From assembly GCF_002802915.1 (NCBI RefSeq), contig NZ_PEBJ01000003.1:301726-365725 (forward strand): a stretch of 64,000 bases of DNA, given 5' to 3'. The stretch comes from Bifidobacterium felsineum (GTDB lineage Bacteria; Actinomycetota; Actinomycetes; Actinomycetales; Bifidobacteriaceae). The notes under the pieces are model-generated. The model was not told the origin of the DNA. It was given only the letters and a program-made list of their open reading frames with translations, and made no database searches. Position numbers and translations under genes: made by a program. Positions 31,212 to 39,610 of the stretch are shown one piece after another. Each line of letters begins with the position of its first letter. Positions within the stretch are counted from its first letter, which is position 1.

Positions 31212-32015
31212 TCACTCACTTTCCTCATTGGTCTCGCTCTGGTGTGCCAGCACGAGTTCCTTGACCAAATCCTTTGTTTTGGCGGCGGAATCGGGGTCGA
31301 GCCCGTCGTCGGTGATGACCGTGTCCACTTGGTCGAAGCGCGCGAACAAAGACAGCGACGTGCAGCTCCACTTGGTGTGATCGGTCAAAACTATGGTTCG
31401 ATCGGCGATGTCCATCATCGCCATATCGGTTGCGGCTTCCAGTGAATTCGGCATCAGGAAGCCGCGTGGAATCGACACTGAATGGGTGCCGAGGAATACA
31501 GTGTTCACTCGCAAGGATGCGACGACTTTGTCGGCAATCGGGCCAACGAGGGAATTCGAACGAGTGATAACGCCGCCGGTGACGATCACTTCCACATCCT
31601 TGGATTCAAGCGCCTGAACCAGTTCGGCCACAGGAATCGAGTTGGTGAGAATGGTGATGCCGCTAGACTGCTGGGATTCGAGCAGATGCTGGGCGAATAC
31701 GTAAGCTGTGGTGCCGCCGCCGATGGCGATTACATCTCCAGGCGCCACGTATTTCACTGCCTCTTGGGCAATGGCGTCTTTCAGGCCAATGTCCATTTGA
31801 GACTTCACAGAGAACAGGGGCTCGCTCAACAAAGTGCTGGTGGTTACGGCACCGCCGTGAACACGCTTGAGCAAGCCCTTATCAGCCAGCTCGGCAATAT
31901 CACGGCGGATAGTCATCGCCGAAACTCCCAGCTCCTTGGATAGCGCGGTGATGCGCACTGCACCGCGGGTGCGCAACCTGCTCAGAATGAGGTGCTGACG
32001 TTGTGACGAAATCAT
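31212..32015 (-). CDS. DeoR-family transcriptional regulator of the galactose operon
   Basis: Likely sugar-phosphate-responsive repressor, 267 residues from the ATG at 32015 (MISSQRQHL). The N-terminal DeoR helix-turn-helix (RITALSKELGVSAMTIRRDIAEL) lies at about 22-44. The C-terminal sugar-isomerase-like sensor domain has GDVIAIGGGTTAYVF near 92-106 and the end DLVKEL. It is the first gene of the deoR-galT-galK transcript, so it probably controls itself and the pathway. The effector could be galactose-1-phosphate or a tagatose/fructose phosphate; sequence does not decide. The upstream region carries direct TTTTGT repeats and an apparently leaderless promoter. Confidence 0.9.
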   Translation of the reverse strand: MISSQRQHLILSRLRTRGAVRITALSKELGVSAMTIRRDIAELADKGLLKRVHGGAVTTSTLLSEPLFSVKSQMDIGLKDAIAQEAVKYVAPGDVIAIGGGTTAYVFAQHLLESQQSSGITILTNSIPVAELVQALESKDVEVIVTGGVITRSNSLVGPIADKVVASLRVNTVFLGTHSVSIPRGFLMPNSLEAATDMAMMDIADRTIVLTDHTKWSCTSLSLFARFDQVDTVITDDGLDPDSAAKTKDLVKELVLAHQSETNEESE

Positions 32016-32021
32016 ACGAAC

Positions 32022-32049
32022 ATTATCGCACACAAAAGCTCACAAACAA
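32022..32049 (-). promoter_or_regulatory. Promoter and probable operator of deoR-galTK
   Basis: On the minus strand TTGTTT (32049-32044), 16 bases, then GATAAT (32027-32022), six bases before the ATG at 32015: a leaderless promoter. The spacer contains the tandem TTTTGTTTGTGAGC / TTTTGTGTGCGA, the kind of direct repeat DeoR-family proteins bind, so autoregulation is likely. Confidence 0.5.
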
Positions 32050-32082
32050 AACCGTGTTGAGCGTTTTTCAGCCAATCTTCGC

Positions 32083-32156
32083 GTTCGATTTCGTTCAAAT
32101 GGTCGATTTGCTTACTTTCACAGCATCCAGTGCACTCAAATCGCTCAAAATCGAAC
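32083..32156. repeat. Separated inverted repeat between deoR and pyrD
   Basis: GTTCGATTT (32083-32091) and AAATCGAAC (32148-32156) are exact inverted copies 56 bases apart. Related TCGTTCAAAT and TCAAATCGCTCAAAATCG strings lie between them. They could be paired operators for looping by the DeoR-type protein or for a pyrD regulator. The remaining gap to pyrD (32157-32377) shows no gene. Confidence 0.4.
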
Positions 32157-32377
32157 ATTTCTTTCCCCTGCCTTCAGCTCACCAAATTCTCGAAATCAGG
32201 GTTTTCTATGAGAATTTACCGCGCCACGACTATCCGTAAGCCGCTCACAGCCAACCACAACAACGTGAAACATGCCGTGAAACACAATTACGCACCATCG
32301 TCGCAGCCGAGGCAACAGGAAAAAACCTCATCGCAAACGGTAGTCATCAACCACCAATGAGTGAGAGAATAGGCACT

Positions 32378-33529
32378 ATGACTTACGTTATCGATAACTT
32401 CTGGCATGATGCAGTCAACAAGGCGACCACCGACCTGTTCACCTTCGGATACAAGCACATCATCAAGCCGAATTTCGTGTTCAATCACCGCCCGGACGAA
32501 GCCCATGATCAGATGATCGAGTTCTGCCATGTGGTGCGCAACATCCCACCGCTGCTGTTCGCTGAGCGTATGATGCTCGACTATACCGACCCCATTCTGG
32601 AAACCAATGTCATGGGCGTTGGATTCTCCAACCCGTTTGGTCTTTCCGCAGGCCTTGATAAGAACTGCGACATGCCCGTGGTGCTCGACAACGCCGGCTT
32701 TGGCTTCGAAACCGTGGGATCCACCACCGCTCGCCCCTGCCCAGGCAATCCAAAGCCCTGGTTCCATCGTCTGCCCGAATACGATTCGATGATGGTGCAC
32801 GTGGGTCTGGCCAATATCGGCTCGGACAAGGTGATCGAGCGCGCCGAAAAGGCTTGGACCAATGCCAATCAGATGCAAATTTCCGTTTCCATTGCCCGCA
32901 CCAATGATGAACTGTGCGGCGATCTGGATGAAGGCATTGAGGATTACTGCATCTCCATGCGTCGCGCCGCCGGCCGCACGGCGATGGTGGAGGTGAATGT
33001 CTCCTGCCCTAACACCCATGTGGGCGAACCGTTCACCGCCTCCCCCGAGGCGCTGGATAAGCTCTTCACCGCACTGGACAAGATCGACCGTCCGCAGCCC
33101 ACGCTGGTCAAGATGCCACTCAACAAGCCATGGGCGGAGTATAAGGAACTGCTTGACGTGCTGGCCGAACACAACGTGCAGGGGCTCTCGCTTGCCAATC
33201 TGCAGAAGGATCGCACCGGGCTTGAGATTCCGCGCGACTGGGAGGGCGGGCTTTCCGGCGGTCCATGCACCACCGCCAGCAACACATTGGTGCGCAAGGT
33301 GTATCAGGAGTATGGCGATCGATTCACGCTTGCTGGCATCGGCGGCATCTTCACCCCGGAGCAGGCCTACGAGCGCATTCGCTCCGGCGCAAGCCTCATC
33401 ATGTTCATCAGTTCGTTGATGTACCGCGGCCCGCAGCAGATCACCGTGTTGAAGCGCGGCCTCGCGCAGCTGCTGCGCCGCGACGGATTCGAACACGTCT
33501 CCGATGCCGTCGGCGTAGACGTGCGGTAG
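32378..33529 (+). CDS. pyrD: Dihydroorotate dehydrogenase, class 2-like with a Cys base
   Basis: Oxidises dihydroorotate to orotate in pyrimidine synthesis, with FMN. The fold markers are class 2: GFSNPFGLSAGLDKN near residues 84-98, GSTTARPCPGNPKPWF near 112-127, and the C-terminal GIGGIFTPEQAYERIRSGAS. The catalytic position is odd: VNVSCPNT has Cys210 where class 2 enzymes have Ser (VNVSSPNT); Cys is the class 1 residue. A short N-terminal helical region could touch the membrane. I chose the ATG at 32378 (MTYVIDNF), which has GAGAGAATAGG upstream, over 32357. Divergent from deoR and convergent with the old yellow enzyme gene. Confidence 0.9.
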   Translation: MTYVIDNFWHDAVNKATTDLFTFGYKHIIKPNFVFNHRPDEAHDQMIEFCHVVRNIPPLLFAERMMLDYTDPILETNVMGVGFSNPFGLSAGLDKNCDMPVVLDNAGFGFETVGSTTARPCPGNPKPWFHRLPEYDSMMVHVGLANIGSDKVIERAEKAWTNANQMQISVSIARTNDELCGDLDEGIEDYCISMRRAAGRTAMVEVNVSCPNTHVGEPFTASPEALDKLFTALDKIDRPQPTLVKMPLNKPWAEYKELLDVLAEHNVQGLSLANLQKDRTGLEIPRDWEGGLSGGPCTTASNTLVRKVYQEYGDRFTLAGIGGIFTPEQAYERIRSGASLIMFISSLMYRGPQQITVLKRGLAQLLRRDGFEHVSDAVGVDVR

Positions 33530-33564
33530 CCAAACACCATAACGAGCTATGCCGATCGCCGTGT

Positions 33565-33594
33565 AGAATCCGGCACAACAGAATCCGGCACAGC
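33565..33594. repeat. Tandem 15-bp repeat after pyrD
   Basis: AGAATCCGGCACAAC (33565-33579) is followed directly by AGAATCCGGCACAGC (33580-33594), one base different. It sits just upstream of the shared terminator; no function is evident. Confidence 0.6.
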
Positions 33595-33605
33595 AAAACA
33601 TGACA

Positions 33606-33644
33606 ATGGGGGTGTTCCACTATTCCACAGTGGAACACCCCCAT
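33606..33644. terminator. Hairpin between convergent pyrD and old yellow enzyme genes
   Basis: Arms ATGGGGGTGTTCCAC (33606-33620) and GTGGAACACCCCCAT (33630-33644) are perfect over 15 bp with a nine-base loop. T-runs are weak on both sides, so it may terminate by stem strength or protect 3' ends. Confidence 0.6.
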
Positions 33645-33702
33645 CTCAGACGCCGACAACAGATAGATCGGCTGATGTAGCTTAGTTAATCGACGGAGCC
33701 CA

Positions 33703-35007
33703 TCAGTACGCGCCGCGAATGTATTGCGGCTGATACGGAGCTTCAGTAGCGGGAATGCCGAGCTTGTTGGCGGCGCGCAACGGCCAGTACGGATCGCGCA
33801 GTGCAGCGCGACCGATCTCCACAGCATCCGCTTCGCCACGGGCCACAATCTTATTGGCCTGCTTCGGCTTGGTAATCAGACCCACTGCGGTGGTAGGAAC
33901 CTCAGCCTTCGCACGTACCTGCTCGGCGAATGGCACCTGATAGTTCGCCTTCACCGGGATGGAGACACCGGCCATAATGCCGCCGGTGGAAACATCCACC
34001 AAGTCGACGCCATGCTCCTTGAGCATCTTGGAGACCACGATGGTCTGATCCAAGTCCCAGCCGCCGGCAGCCCAGTCGGTGGCGGAGATGCGCACCAGCA
34101 CCGGCATACCTTCCGGCACGGTGGCGCGCACGGCGTCCACCACTTCCAGCAGGAAGCGGGCGCGCCCTTCCAGATCACCGCCGTATTCGTCCGCACGCTC
34201 GTTGCACAGCGGATCCAGGAACTCGGAAATCAGATAGCCGTGAGCCGCATGGATCTCGATGGCCTGGAATCCGGCTGCAACGGCACGGCCGGCGGCAGCT
34301 GCAAACGCGCCCACAATGCCATGAATCTCATCCACGGAAAGCTCACGAGGCGTATTGAGCCCGCCGAATGCAATCGGAGATGGCGCAACGGTAGACCAAC
34401 CGCCAGCTTCCTCAGGTACGCTCTGACCTTCATAGCCCACTGCGAAACAACCAGTGGAAGCCTTGCGGCCGGCGTGGTTGAGCTGCACGGCGGGCACGGC
34501 ACCGGCATTGCGAATGCCGTCAACAATCCAACGCCATGCATCGATCTGACCGTCTTCCCACAGGCCCACATCGCATGGGGAAATACGGCCTTCAGGTGCC
34601 ACGGCGGTCGCCTCGGCAATAATCATGCCGAATCCGCCGAAAGCGCGGGAAACATAATGCTGGTAATGGAATGGCGTGGGCTTGCCGTCGCGGGCGAGCG
34701 CGGAGTACGTGCACATCGGCGGCAGCCAGATGCGATTGCGCACCGTCACATCACGCAGCCCCATCGGAGTGAACAGTCCAATACGATTCTTCTTTGCTTC
34801 TTTGGCCACGCTCTTGCCTTTCTTTTCGGCCTTGTCGGTCTTCTTTCCGCTACTCTTGCCGGTTTTGCCACCGGATTTCCTGCCATCGGCGTCCAATTTG
34901 GATTCCGCTGGATCCGGACCTGATGAAGCCAACGTCACCGCCTTCAGCTCAGGCACATCGAATCCCCTGAAATCGAAATTCTCATGCTTCAGCTCACCGC
35001 TGTTCAT
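33703..35007 (-). CDS. Old yellow enzyme, YqjM-type NAD(P)H:flavin oxidoreductase
   Basis: FMN-dependent ene-reductase acting on alpha,beta-unsaturated carbonyls, 434 residues. YqjM-type features are the flavin-tuning Cys in PPMCTYSA, LNHAGRKAS, the substrate His pair in EIHAAHGYLISEFLDP, and the C-terminal EIGRAALRDPYWPLRAA. Odd is the N-terminal 70-residue extension with a low-complexity Lys/Gly/Ser stretch (GRKSGGKTGKSSGKK) before the barrel, absent from typical family members. The ATG at 35007 has GGAGGGGA five bases upstream; this ribosome site is duplicated by a 14-bp tandem repeat. It is a single gene between two terminators. The physiological substrate is unknown. Confidence 0.9.
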   Translation of the reverse strand: MNSGELKHENFDFRGFDVPELKAVTLASSGPDPAESKLDADGRKSGGKTGKSSGKKTDKAEKKGKSVAKEAKKNRIGLFTPMGLRDVTVRNRIWLPPMCTYSALARDGKPTPFHYQHYVSRAFGGFGMIIAEATAVAPEGRISPCDVGLWEDGQIDAWRWIVDGIRNAGAVPAVQLNHAGRKASTGCFAVGYEGQSVPEEAGGWSTVAPSPIAFGGLNTPRELSVDEIHGIVGAFAAAAGRAVAAGFQAIEIHAAHGYLISEFLDPLCNERADEYGGDLEGRARFLLEVVDAVRATVPEGMPVLVRISATDWAAGGWDLDQTIVVSKMLKEHGVDLVDVSTGGIMAGVSIPVKANYQVPFAEQVRAKAEVPTTAVGLITKPKQANKIVARGEADAVEIGRAALRDPYWPLRAANKLGIPATEAPYQPQYIRGAY

Positions 35008-35035
35008 GAATCCCCTCCAATGATTCCCCTCCAAT
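35008..35035 (-). repeat. Tandem duplication of the ribosome-binding site of the old yellow enzyme gene
   Basis: On the minus strand ATTGGAGGGGAATC is followed directly by ATTGGAGGGGATTC and then ATG. The two 14-bp units differ by one base, and each carries a full GGAGGGG Shine-Dalgarno. Confidence 0.75.
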
Positions 35036-35130
35036 GGGCGGCTGGTTACCATGCATTCGCCATGCAGCTGATGTACATGACATGCAGATGGCCGGCCCGC
35101 AGTATTTTGTTATGTATCCTGCTCAATTGT

Positions 35131-35164
35131 AAAACGGGCGCCGCCTCATTAAGGCGACGCCCGC
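35131..35164 (-). terminator. Terminator of the class A PBP gene
   Basis: Eleven-base arms CGGGCGCCGCC (35135-35145) and GGCGACGCCCG (35153-35163) pair with one G-T wobble around a seven-base loop. On the minus strand TTTT follows. It lies 62 bases past the PBP stop. Confidence 0.75.
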
Positions 35165-35225
35165 TAACTATGTAGTCAAAGGATTCACAATCAATGATGA
35201 TTGCTCATGACCGTGCTCCTCTGTG

Positions 35226-37493
35226 TCACTGACCACTTTGGTTCTGGTTCGTGCTGTTTCCACTTTGGTTGTTCGTGGAATTGTTGGAATTATTGGTGGT
35301 GGACTTCTGCGTGCTGTAGGCACGGCCACCAATACCCAATGTGGTGCCGCTGGCCGTATACTTCGACGCAGGCTGACCATAATCATTGTCAATCGGCAAC
35401 TGCTTCTTGTCCGCATATGCATTCAGGAAGTTACGAGCCGCCGGCGCGGCAATGGTGGAACCATCCCAGTAGCTGTTGTACACACCGTTGATACGAATGT
35501 TGGCAATACGATGCGTGTATGGGTTCTGAGCATCACCAACCACTGCGAATGTTGCAATCTGGTTAGGAATGAACGTGCCAGCAGACACAGCCAAATCCTC
35601 GCTCGTACCGGTCTTACCGAAGGACTTTCGTCCATTGTTCAGCTTGAATGATCCACCTGCACCATCGGCTCTGGTCACGCCTTGGTTCAGTGTGTAGGCA
35701 AGCGTCTGGATAATATCCTTGTCAACGGCCTGATGGCAGTTGGCGGAGGGCACCTTCAGATCATGGCCATCGCCATCGGTCACCTTGGAGATGGCAATCG
35801 GATTGCACTGCACACCGTTGGAGGCGTACACGGCAAAGATGGATGCCATGGTCAGCGGAGAGACGTTGACGGAACCAATCATCATGGACGGGGTGAACGA
35901 CGAGGTCTTATCGATGGTCTCACCGGTTTTTGCGTCATGATAACCAAGCTCGGTGGCCGTATCCGCCACCTTGCACAGCTTCATGATAGAGCCCATAGAA
36001 GCCTGCGTGGTGTTGTGGGAACGAACCAGGCCCAGGAACGGGCTTTCAGGATTCGTCGTGCCACCGAATGCGTTCTGCACCTTCCAGGAATCAGCACCGC
36101 CCGTATACCGGTCGCATGCGAAATCGGTGGTCGGGTAGCTCGTCGTAGTTTGAAGATTGTCGTTGATGGAATGTCCCGCTTCCATCCAGGCAATCAGATT
36201 AATCGGTTTCCATGAAGATCCGATAGTCCAGCCGGAGCCGCCGCCGTCCGCAAGATCAACGGCATAGTTCTGGCTGGTCTTGGTCTCATCATTGGCGGCC
36301 GCAGGCGTGGCATCATAGTAACGGTTCAGACCAAAGCCCAGCACTTCACCGGTGCCTGGTTTAACTGCCGCCATGGCGATTTCCATTCCACTGGAATCGT
36401 TCGGCGGAATCGTGCCACGCGCTGTCTCCATCAGCATGGAGTTCGCATCCAAATCAAGTGTGGTCACAATCTTCAAGCCGCCTTCCTGCAGCAGCTTGTA
36501 ACGATCGGCCTGAGTCTTGCCGAACTCTTCGGAGTTCTGGATGCGGTGCACCACGTAATCGCAGAAGAACGCGTAATCCCCGGTATCCTGGCAGCCCACG
36601 TTCACGGTCTGCACCTTCAGGGTGTCCTTCAGCGGGATAGCTTTGTCTTTCTTGGCTTCGGCCTGGGAGATATAACCCTCCTGAGCCATCAAATCGAGCA
36701 CGATATTGCGCTGCTTCTGACTTTCCTCCTGGTTGGCTTCAACCAGCGGATCATACTTATTGGGGTTCTTAGTGATGGAAGCAATTGTAGCGGCCTGAAT
36801 CGGCGTCAATTCAGAAGCAGAAACGCTGAAGTAGCGCTGTGCTGCGGTTTCCACGCCATAAAGGTTGCTACCGAACTGGGCGATGTTCAGATAACCCTGC
36901 AGAATCTCGGCCTTGGAGTACTTCTTCTCCATCTGCACGGCAATGAGCATCTCACGAATCTTACGAGCCACGGTATCTTCAGTGGCATGGTACTGGGCGA
37001 TGGAATCATCATCTTCAATTGCCTGCATCAGCAGCACATTCTTGACATACTGCTGGGTCAGGGAAGAACCACCCTGCTGCGAACCGTGCACCAGATAGGT
37101 CTGCACGAACGCACGCATCACGCCCTGCACATCCACGCCGGCGTGGCTCCAGAAACGGCGGTCCTCTCGCGCCACCACTGCCTGCTGCATGGCTTTGGAA
37201 ATCTTCTTCAGCGGAACCACAATACGGTTCTGGTTGTAGAACGTGGCGATAACCGTAGTGCCATCGTTCGCATACATAGTCGACTTCTGCGGCAAATTAG
37301 TCACGTCGAAGTCCACGTTCTCCACCTTCAGCGAGGGGATAACGGCCTTGGCGGCCTGGTTCGCGCCGATCACACCAGGCACGAACAATACGCTGGCCAC
37401 TACGCCGCCGGATACGGCAAGCATGATGTAGGCCAGCAGGAGAACAAGCACACGACGAACTGTCAAGGACTTCTTTTTGGGCATGGGCCCCAT
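35226..37493 (-). CDS. Class A penicillin-binding protein (transglycosylase/transpeptidase)
   Basis: Bifunctional peptidoglycan synthase. A basic head and one membrane helix (about 15-40) lead to a GT51 glycosyltransferase domain with AREDRRFWSHAGVD and QGGSSLTQQYVKN near 100-140. The transpeptidase domain follows with IGSSWKP (Ser nucleophile, SxxK), RSHNT (SxN) and GKTGTS (KTG). The C-terminal 30 residues are a low-complexity Asn/Ser/Gln tail (NNSNNSTNNQSGNSTNQNQ), presumably a flexible wall spacer. I set the start at ATG 37493 (MGPMPKKKS); 37484 is equally possible and no strong ribosome site distinguishes them. The Crp-type regulator gene lies just upstream on the same strand. Confidence 0.92.
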   Translation of the reverse strand: MGPMPKKKSLTVRRVLVLLLAYIMLAVSGGVVASVLFVPGVIGANQAAKAVIPSLKVENVDFDVTNLPQKSTMYANDGTTVIATFYNQNRIVVPLKKISKAMQQAVVAREDRRFWSHAGVDVQGVMRAFVQTYLVHGSQQGGSSLTQQYVKNVLLMQAIEDDDSIAQYHATEDTVARKIREMLIAVQMEKKYSKAEILQGYLNIAQFGSNLYGVETAAQRYFSVSASELTPIQAATIASITKNPNKYDPLVEANQEESQKQRNIVLDLMAQEGYISQAEAKKDKAIPLKDTLKVQTVNVGCQDTGDYAFFCDYVVHRIQNSEEFGKTQADRYKLLQEGGLKIVTTLDLDANSMLMETARGTIPPNDSSGMEIAMAAVKPGTGEVLGFGLNRYYDATPAAANDETKTSQNYAVDLADGGGSGWTIGSSWKPINLIAWMEAGHSINDNLQTTTSYPTTDFACDRYTGGADSWKVQNAFGGTTNPESPFLGLVRSHNTTQASMGSIMKLCKVADTATELGYHDAKTGETIDKTSSFTPSMMIGSVNVSPLTMASIFAVYASNGVQCNPIAISKVTDGDGHDLKVPSANCHQAVDKDIIQTLAYTLNQGVTRADGAGGSFKLNNGRKSFGKTGTSEDLAVSAGTFIPNQIATFAVVGDAQNPYTHRIANIRINGVYNSYWDGSTIAAPAARNFLNAYADKKQLPIDNDYGQPASKYTASGTTLGIGGRAYSTQKSTTNNSNNSTNNQSGNSTNQNQSGQ

Positions 37494-37599
37494 TCTAAAT
37501 GGCCCGGCGTACCAATCCAGTGTCGAGTCCGTTACAACAGCCAATCATCACAAGAATCGCACTAGCGTAATGTTTGCTGAATGCTGGCCGAATGCGCAA

Positions 37600-38319
37600 C
37601 TATCGCCGCGAGCGCCGAATCAGCATGCCCGGCTGGAAAATGATGATCGAGCGACCATCGCGCGCAATCCACCCGCGGTTGGAAAAGTCCATCAGCGCCT
37701 TGTTCACGGTCTCGCGGCTGGAACCCACCAGCTGGGCCAGCTCCTCCTGCGTCAGGTCATGCGGCACTTTGAGTCCCTGCTCCACCGGTTCGCCGAAGCG
37801 GGATCCCAGGTTCAGCAGAGTTTTGGCAAGGCGTGCGGGCACATCCATGAACACCAGATCGGAGATGCGTTCGTTGTTGGCGCGCTGGCGGTTGGCCATC
37901 ACCTGCAGCATGTCGATGGCCACGCGCGGGTGCTCATCCAGCCAAGAAAACAGCGCATCATGTTCCAGCCACACCACGCGGGTTCCGTTGCCCATGGCCA
38001 CGGCAGAGGCGGTACGCGGACCACCGTGCGGGTCGAATACCGGAATCTCGCCGAGCACTTCGCCGGGAGCATGGATGGAAAGCAGCTGCACGCGATCATC
38101 CGCAGAGGTGCGAATCAATTTGACACGTCCCCGCTCAAGCAGATACATGCGTTGATCGGTATCGCCTTCGGAGAAGATATAGTCGCCTTTATCGAACACG
38201 GCTCGTTTGAGATGTGGAATCAGCTCCTCCGCCTCAGCGGGGGAAACCTGCTTGAACAGCGCAGTTTGCAGCAGAATGTTCTCCTCATCGGAAAACATGT
38301 TCGGAGTATCCACACTCAT
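37600..38319 (-). CDS. Crp/Fnr-family transcriptional regulator (GlxR-like)
   Basis: Global-type regulator of 239 residues resembling actinobacterial Crp/GlxR. The cyclic-nucleotide-binding domain covers about 15-135. Its phosphate-binding cassette is GEVLGEIPVFDPHGGPRTAS, with the Gly-Glu and Arg-Thr contacts, so a cAMP-like ligand is plausible. The C-terminal winged helix at about 180-225 has the recognition helix SSRETVNKALMDF. The start at ATG 38319 is backed by AAGGACGG eight bases upstream. A near-palindromic Crp-type site lies 46-61 bases upstream of this start, suggesting autoregulation. Bifidobacterial cAMP physiology is poorly known, so the ligand is inference. Confidence 0.9.
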   Translation of the reverse strand: MSVDTPNMFSDEENILLQTALFKQVSPAEAEELIPHLKRAVFDKGDYIFSEGDTDQRMYLLERGRVKLIRTSADDRVQLLSIHAPGEVLGEIPVFDPHGGPRTASAVAMGNGTRVVWLEHDALFSWLDEHPRVAIDMLQVMANRQRANNERISDLVFMDVPARLAKTLLNLGSRFGEPVEQGLKVPHDLTQEELAQLVGSSRETVNKALMDFSNRGWIARDGRSIIIFQPGMLIRRSRR

Positions 38320-38364
38320 CGCACCGTCCTTATGCTCATAGCCGGCGTCGGCCACTCGTCATAT

Positions 38365-38380
38365 TGTAACGCGCCTCACA
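38365..38380. promoter_or_regulatory. Candidate Crp/GlxR operator upstream of the regulator gene
   Basis: TGTAA-CGCGCC-TCACA differs by one base from the TGTGA-N6-TCACA consensus. A weaker dyad, TTGT-N8-ACAA, lies about 20-35 bases further upstream. Both fall in the promoter region of the Crp-type gene. Confidence 0.45.
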
Positions 38381-38476
38381 CATTCCGTCAGGATTTTGTT
38401 CGCGTTCACAATAAGTCGCATCCATTGTCTGCGTTTTGGTCCGCGCCGCCTCTTAGCTGGTTTCCTCGCTCGCGTC

Positions 38477-39553
38477 TTACGCCAACCATTGCAGCATATG
38501 GCCGATGATCGCCTCCCTGCTCAACCCGGTCTGGCTTTTCAGCGGATCGACACGTTTTTGCGCTGATTTCACGGCTTTGTCGGAGAATTTCTCACGGCTC
38601 GTATTGAGCACCTGGCTCATCTTGGCGGCATCAATGTCATACGCCATAGTCACGTGGTGCAGTACCGCGCCCGATGCTGCATCATTCGCGTTCTTGCCAC
38701 GCGCCGCCCGATGCATCGGAAAACGCCGTTGCGCCGCTCCCCCGATCTTGCCGTATTGCGAAGCGATGTCATTGAGCCCGGCAAACCGCACATCCAGACC
38801 AAGTTCGCGAAGCGCCTCCACCAACCACCAGTCGCAGAGCTTGTAGGACTCTTCGATACTGACCCCCTGTACGAATTCCAATGGGGCATACAGCGAATAC
38901 GTGATCGTATTGCCCGGTTCGATGAACATGGCACCGCCGCCTGTGCACCTGCGCACCACATCAAAACCGAGTTCTTTTGCCACATCAAGGTTCACCTCAT
39001 CCCGCGTTGACTGGAACCGGCCAATTACCACCGCCGGTCCGGTCCACTCCCAGATACGCAGGGTCGGTGAGCGCTTGCCTTCCGCCACTTCGCGCGCCCA
39101 GGATTCATCAATTCGCATTTGTTCGTCCGGTGTGCGCGGATGATCGTGGAGCACAATCAAGTCGCGCTTGAGCCGCTGCCATCGCTCGGCATAGTCATCA
39201 GGTGCCATGCCGGCACTGTTATGAGGATGCTTGTTATTGTTGACTGATTCCTTATATATAAGGTCCCGGTCAATCGCACGGGCAAAAGCGGTTTCTATTG
39301 CTATTGCATCGGTGCCGATGAGCTGGCAATCAGAGCAGGCGTCAATAATCGGCTGAATCGGGCGCCTAGTAATCAACGCCCGCGCAATGGCATCAAGATA
39401 TTGCGCCGCGGATGCGTCGGATGCGGATTCGACGAAGAAATCACCGTCCAGTTGGCAGGATTGCGCGGTTCCATCCGCGGCAAGCGTCACGTTCACCGCG
39501 ACAAGCTTGCCGCCTGGCGTCTTGCATTCCCCACGCTTCACAATCCCCGTCAT
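38477..39553 (-). CDS. lplA: Lipoate-protein ligase with N-terminal accessory domain
   Basis: Attaches lipoate to lysine of carrier proteins. The catalytic BPL/LplA domain starts near residue 120, with the lipoate-binding RRCTGGGAMF and the essential Lys in YGKIGGAAQ. The first about 100 residues (KTPGGKLVAVNV near 12-23 and LDGDFFVE near 36-43) resemble the small accessory domain that in E. coli LplA sits at the C-terminus, so domain order is swapped. The end from about 320 is helical. The protein has 358 residues. The start is ATG 39553 with GTGAGGA just upstream. The only lipoate acceptor seen in the window is GcvH at 44.9-45.3 kb. Confidence 0.88.
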   Translation of the reverse strand: MTGIVKRGECKTPGGKLVAVNVTLAADGTAQSCQLDGDFFVESASDASAAQYLDAIARALITRRPIQPIIDACSDCQLIGTDAIAIETAFARAIDRDLIYKESVNNNKHPHNSAGMAPDDYAERWQRLKRDLIVLHDHPRTPDEQMRIDESWAREVAEGKRSPTLRIWEWTGPAVVIGRFQSTRDEVNLDVAKELGFDVVRRCTGGGAMFIEPGNTITYSLYAPLEFVQGVSIEESYKLCDWWLVEALRELGLDVRFAGLNDIASQYGKIGGAAQRRFPMHRAARGKNANDAASGAVLHHVTMAYDIDAAKMSQVLNTSREKFSDKAVKSAQKRVDPLKSQTGLSREAIIGHMLQWLA

Positions 39554-39610
39554 GTCCTCACCATAGCAGCACACCCACTACACGCCAACGCACCCAGCAC
39601 CAGTCATTTT

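Noticed and set aside
33661..33700. GATGTAGCTTAGTTAAT string resembling a tRNA D-arm
   Set aside because: No acceptor, anticodon or T-arm pairing can be built; it lies at the 3' end of the old yellow enzyme gene.
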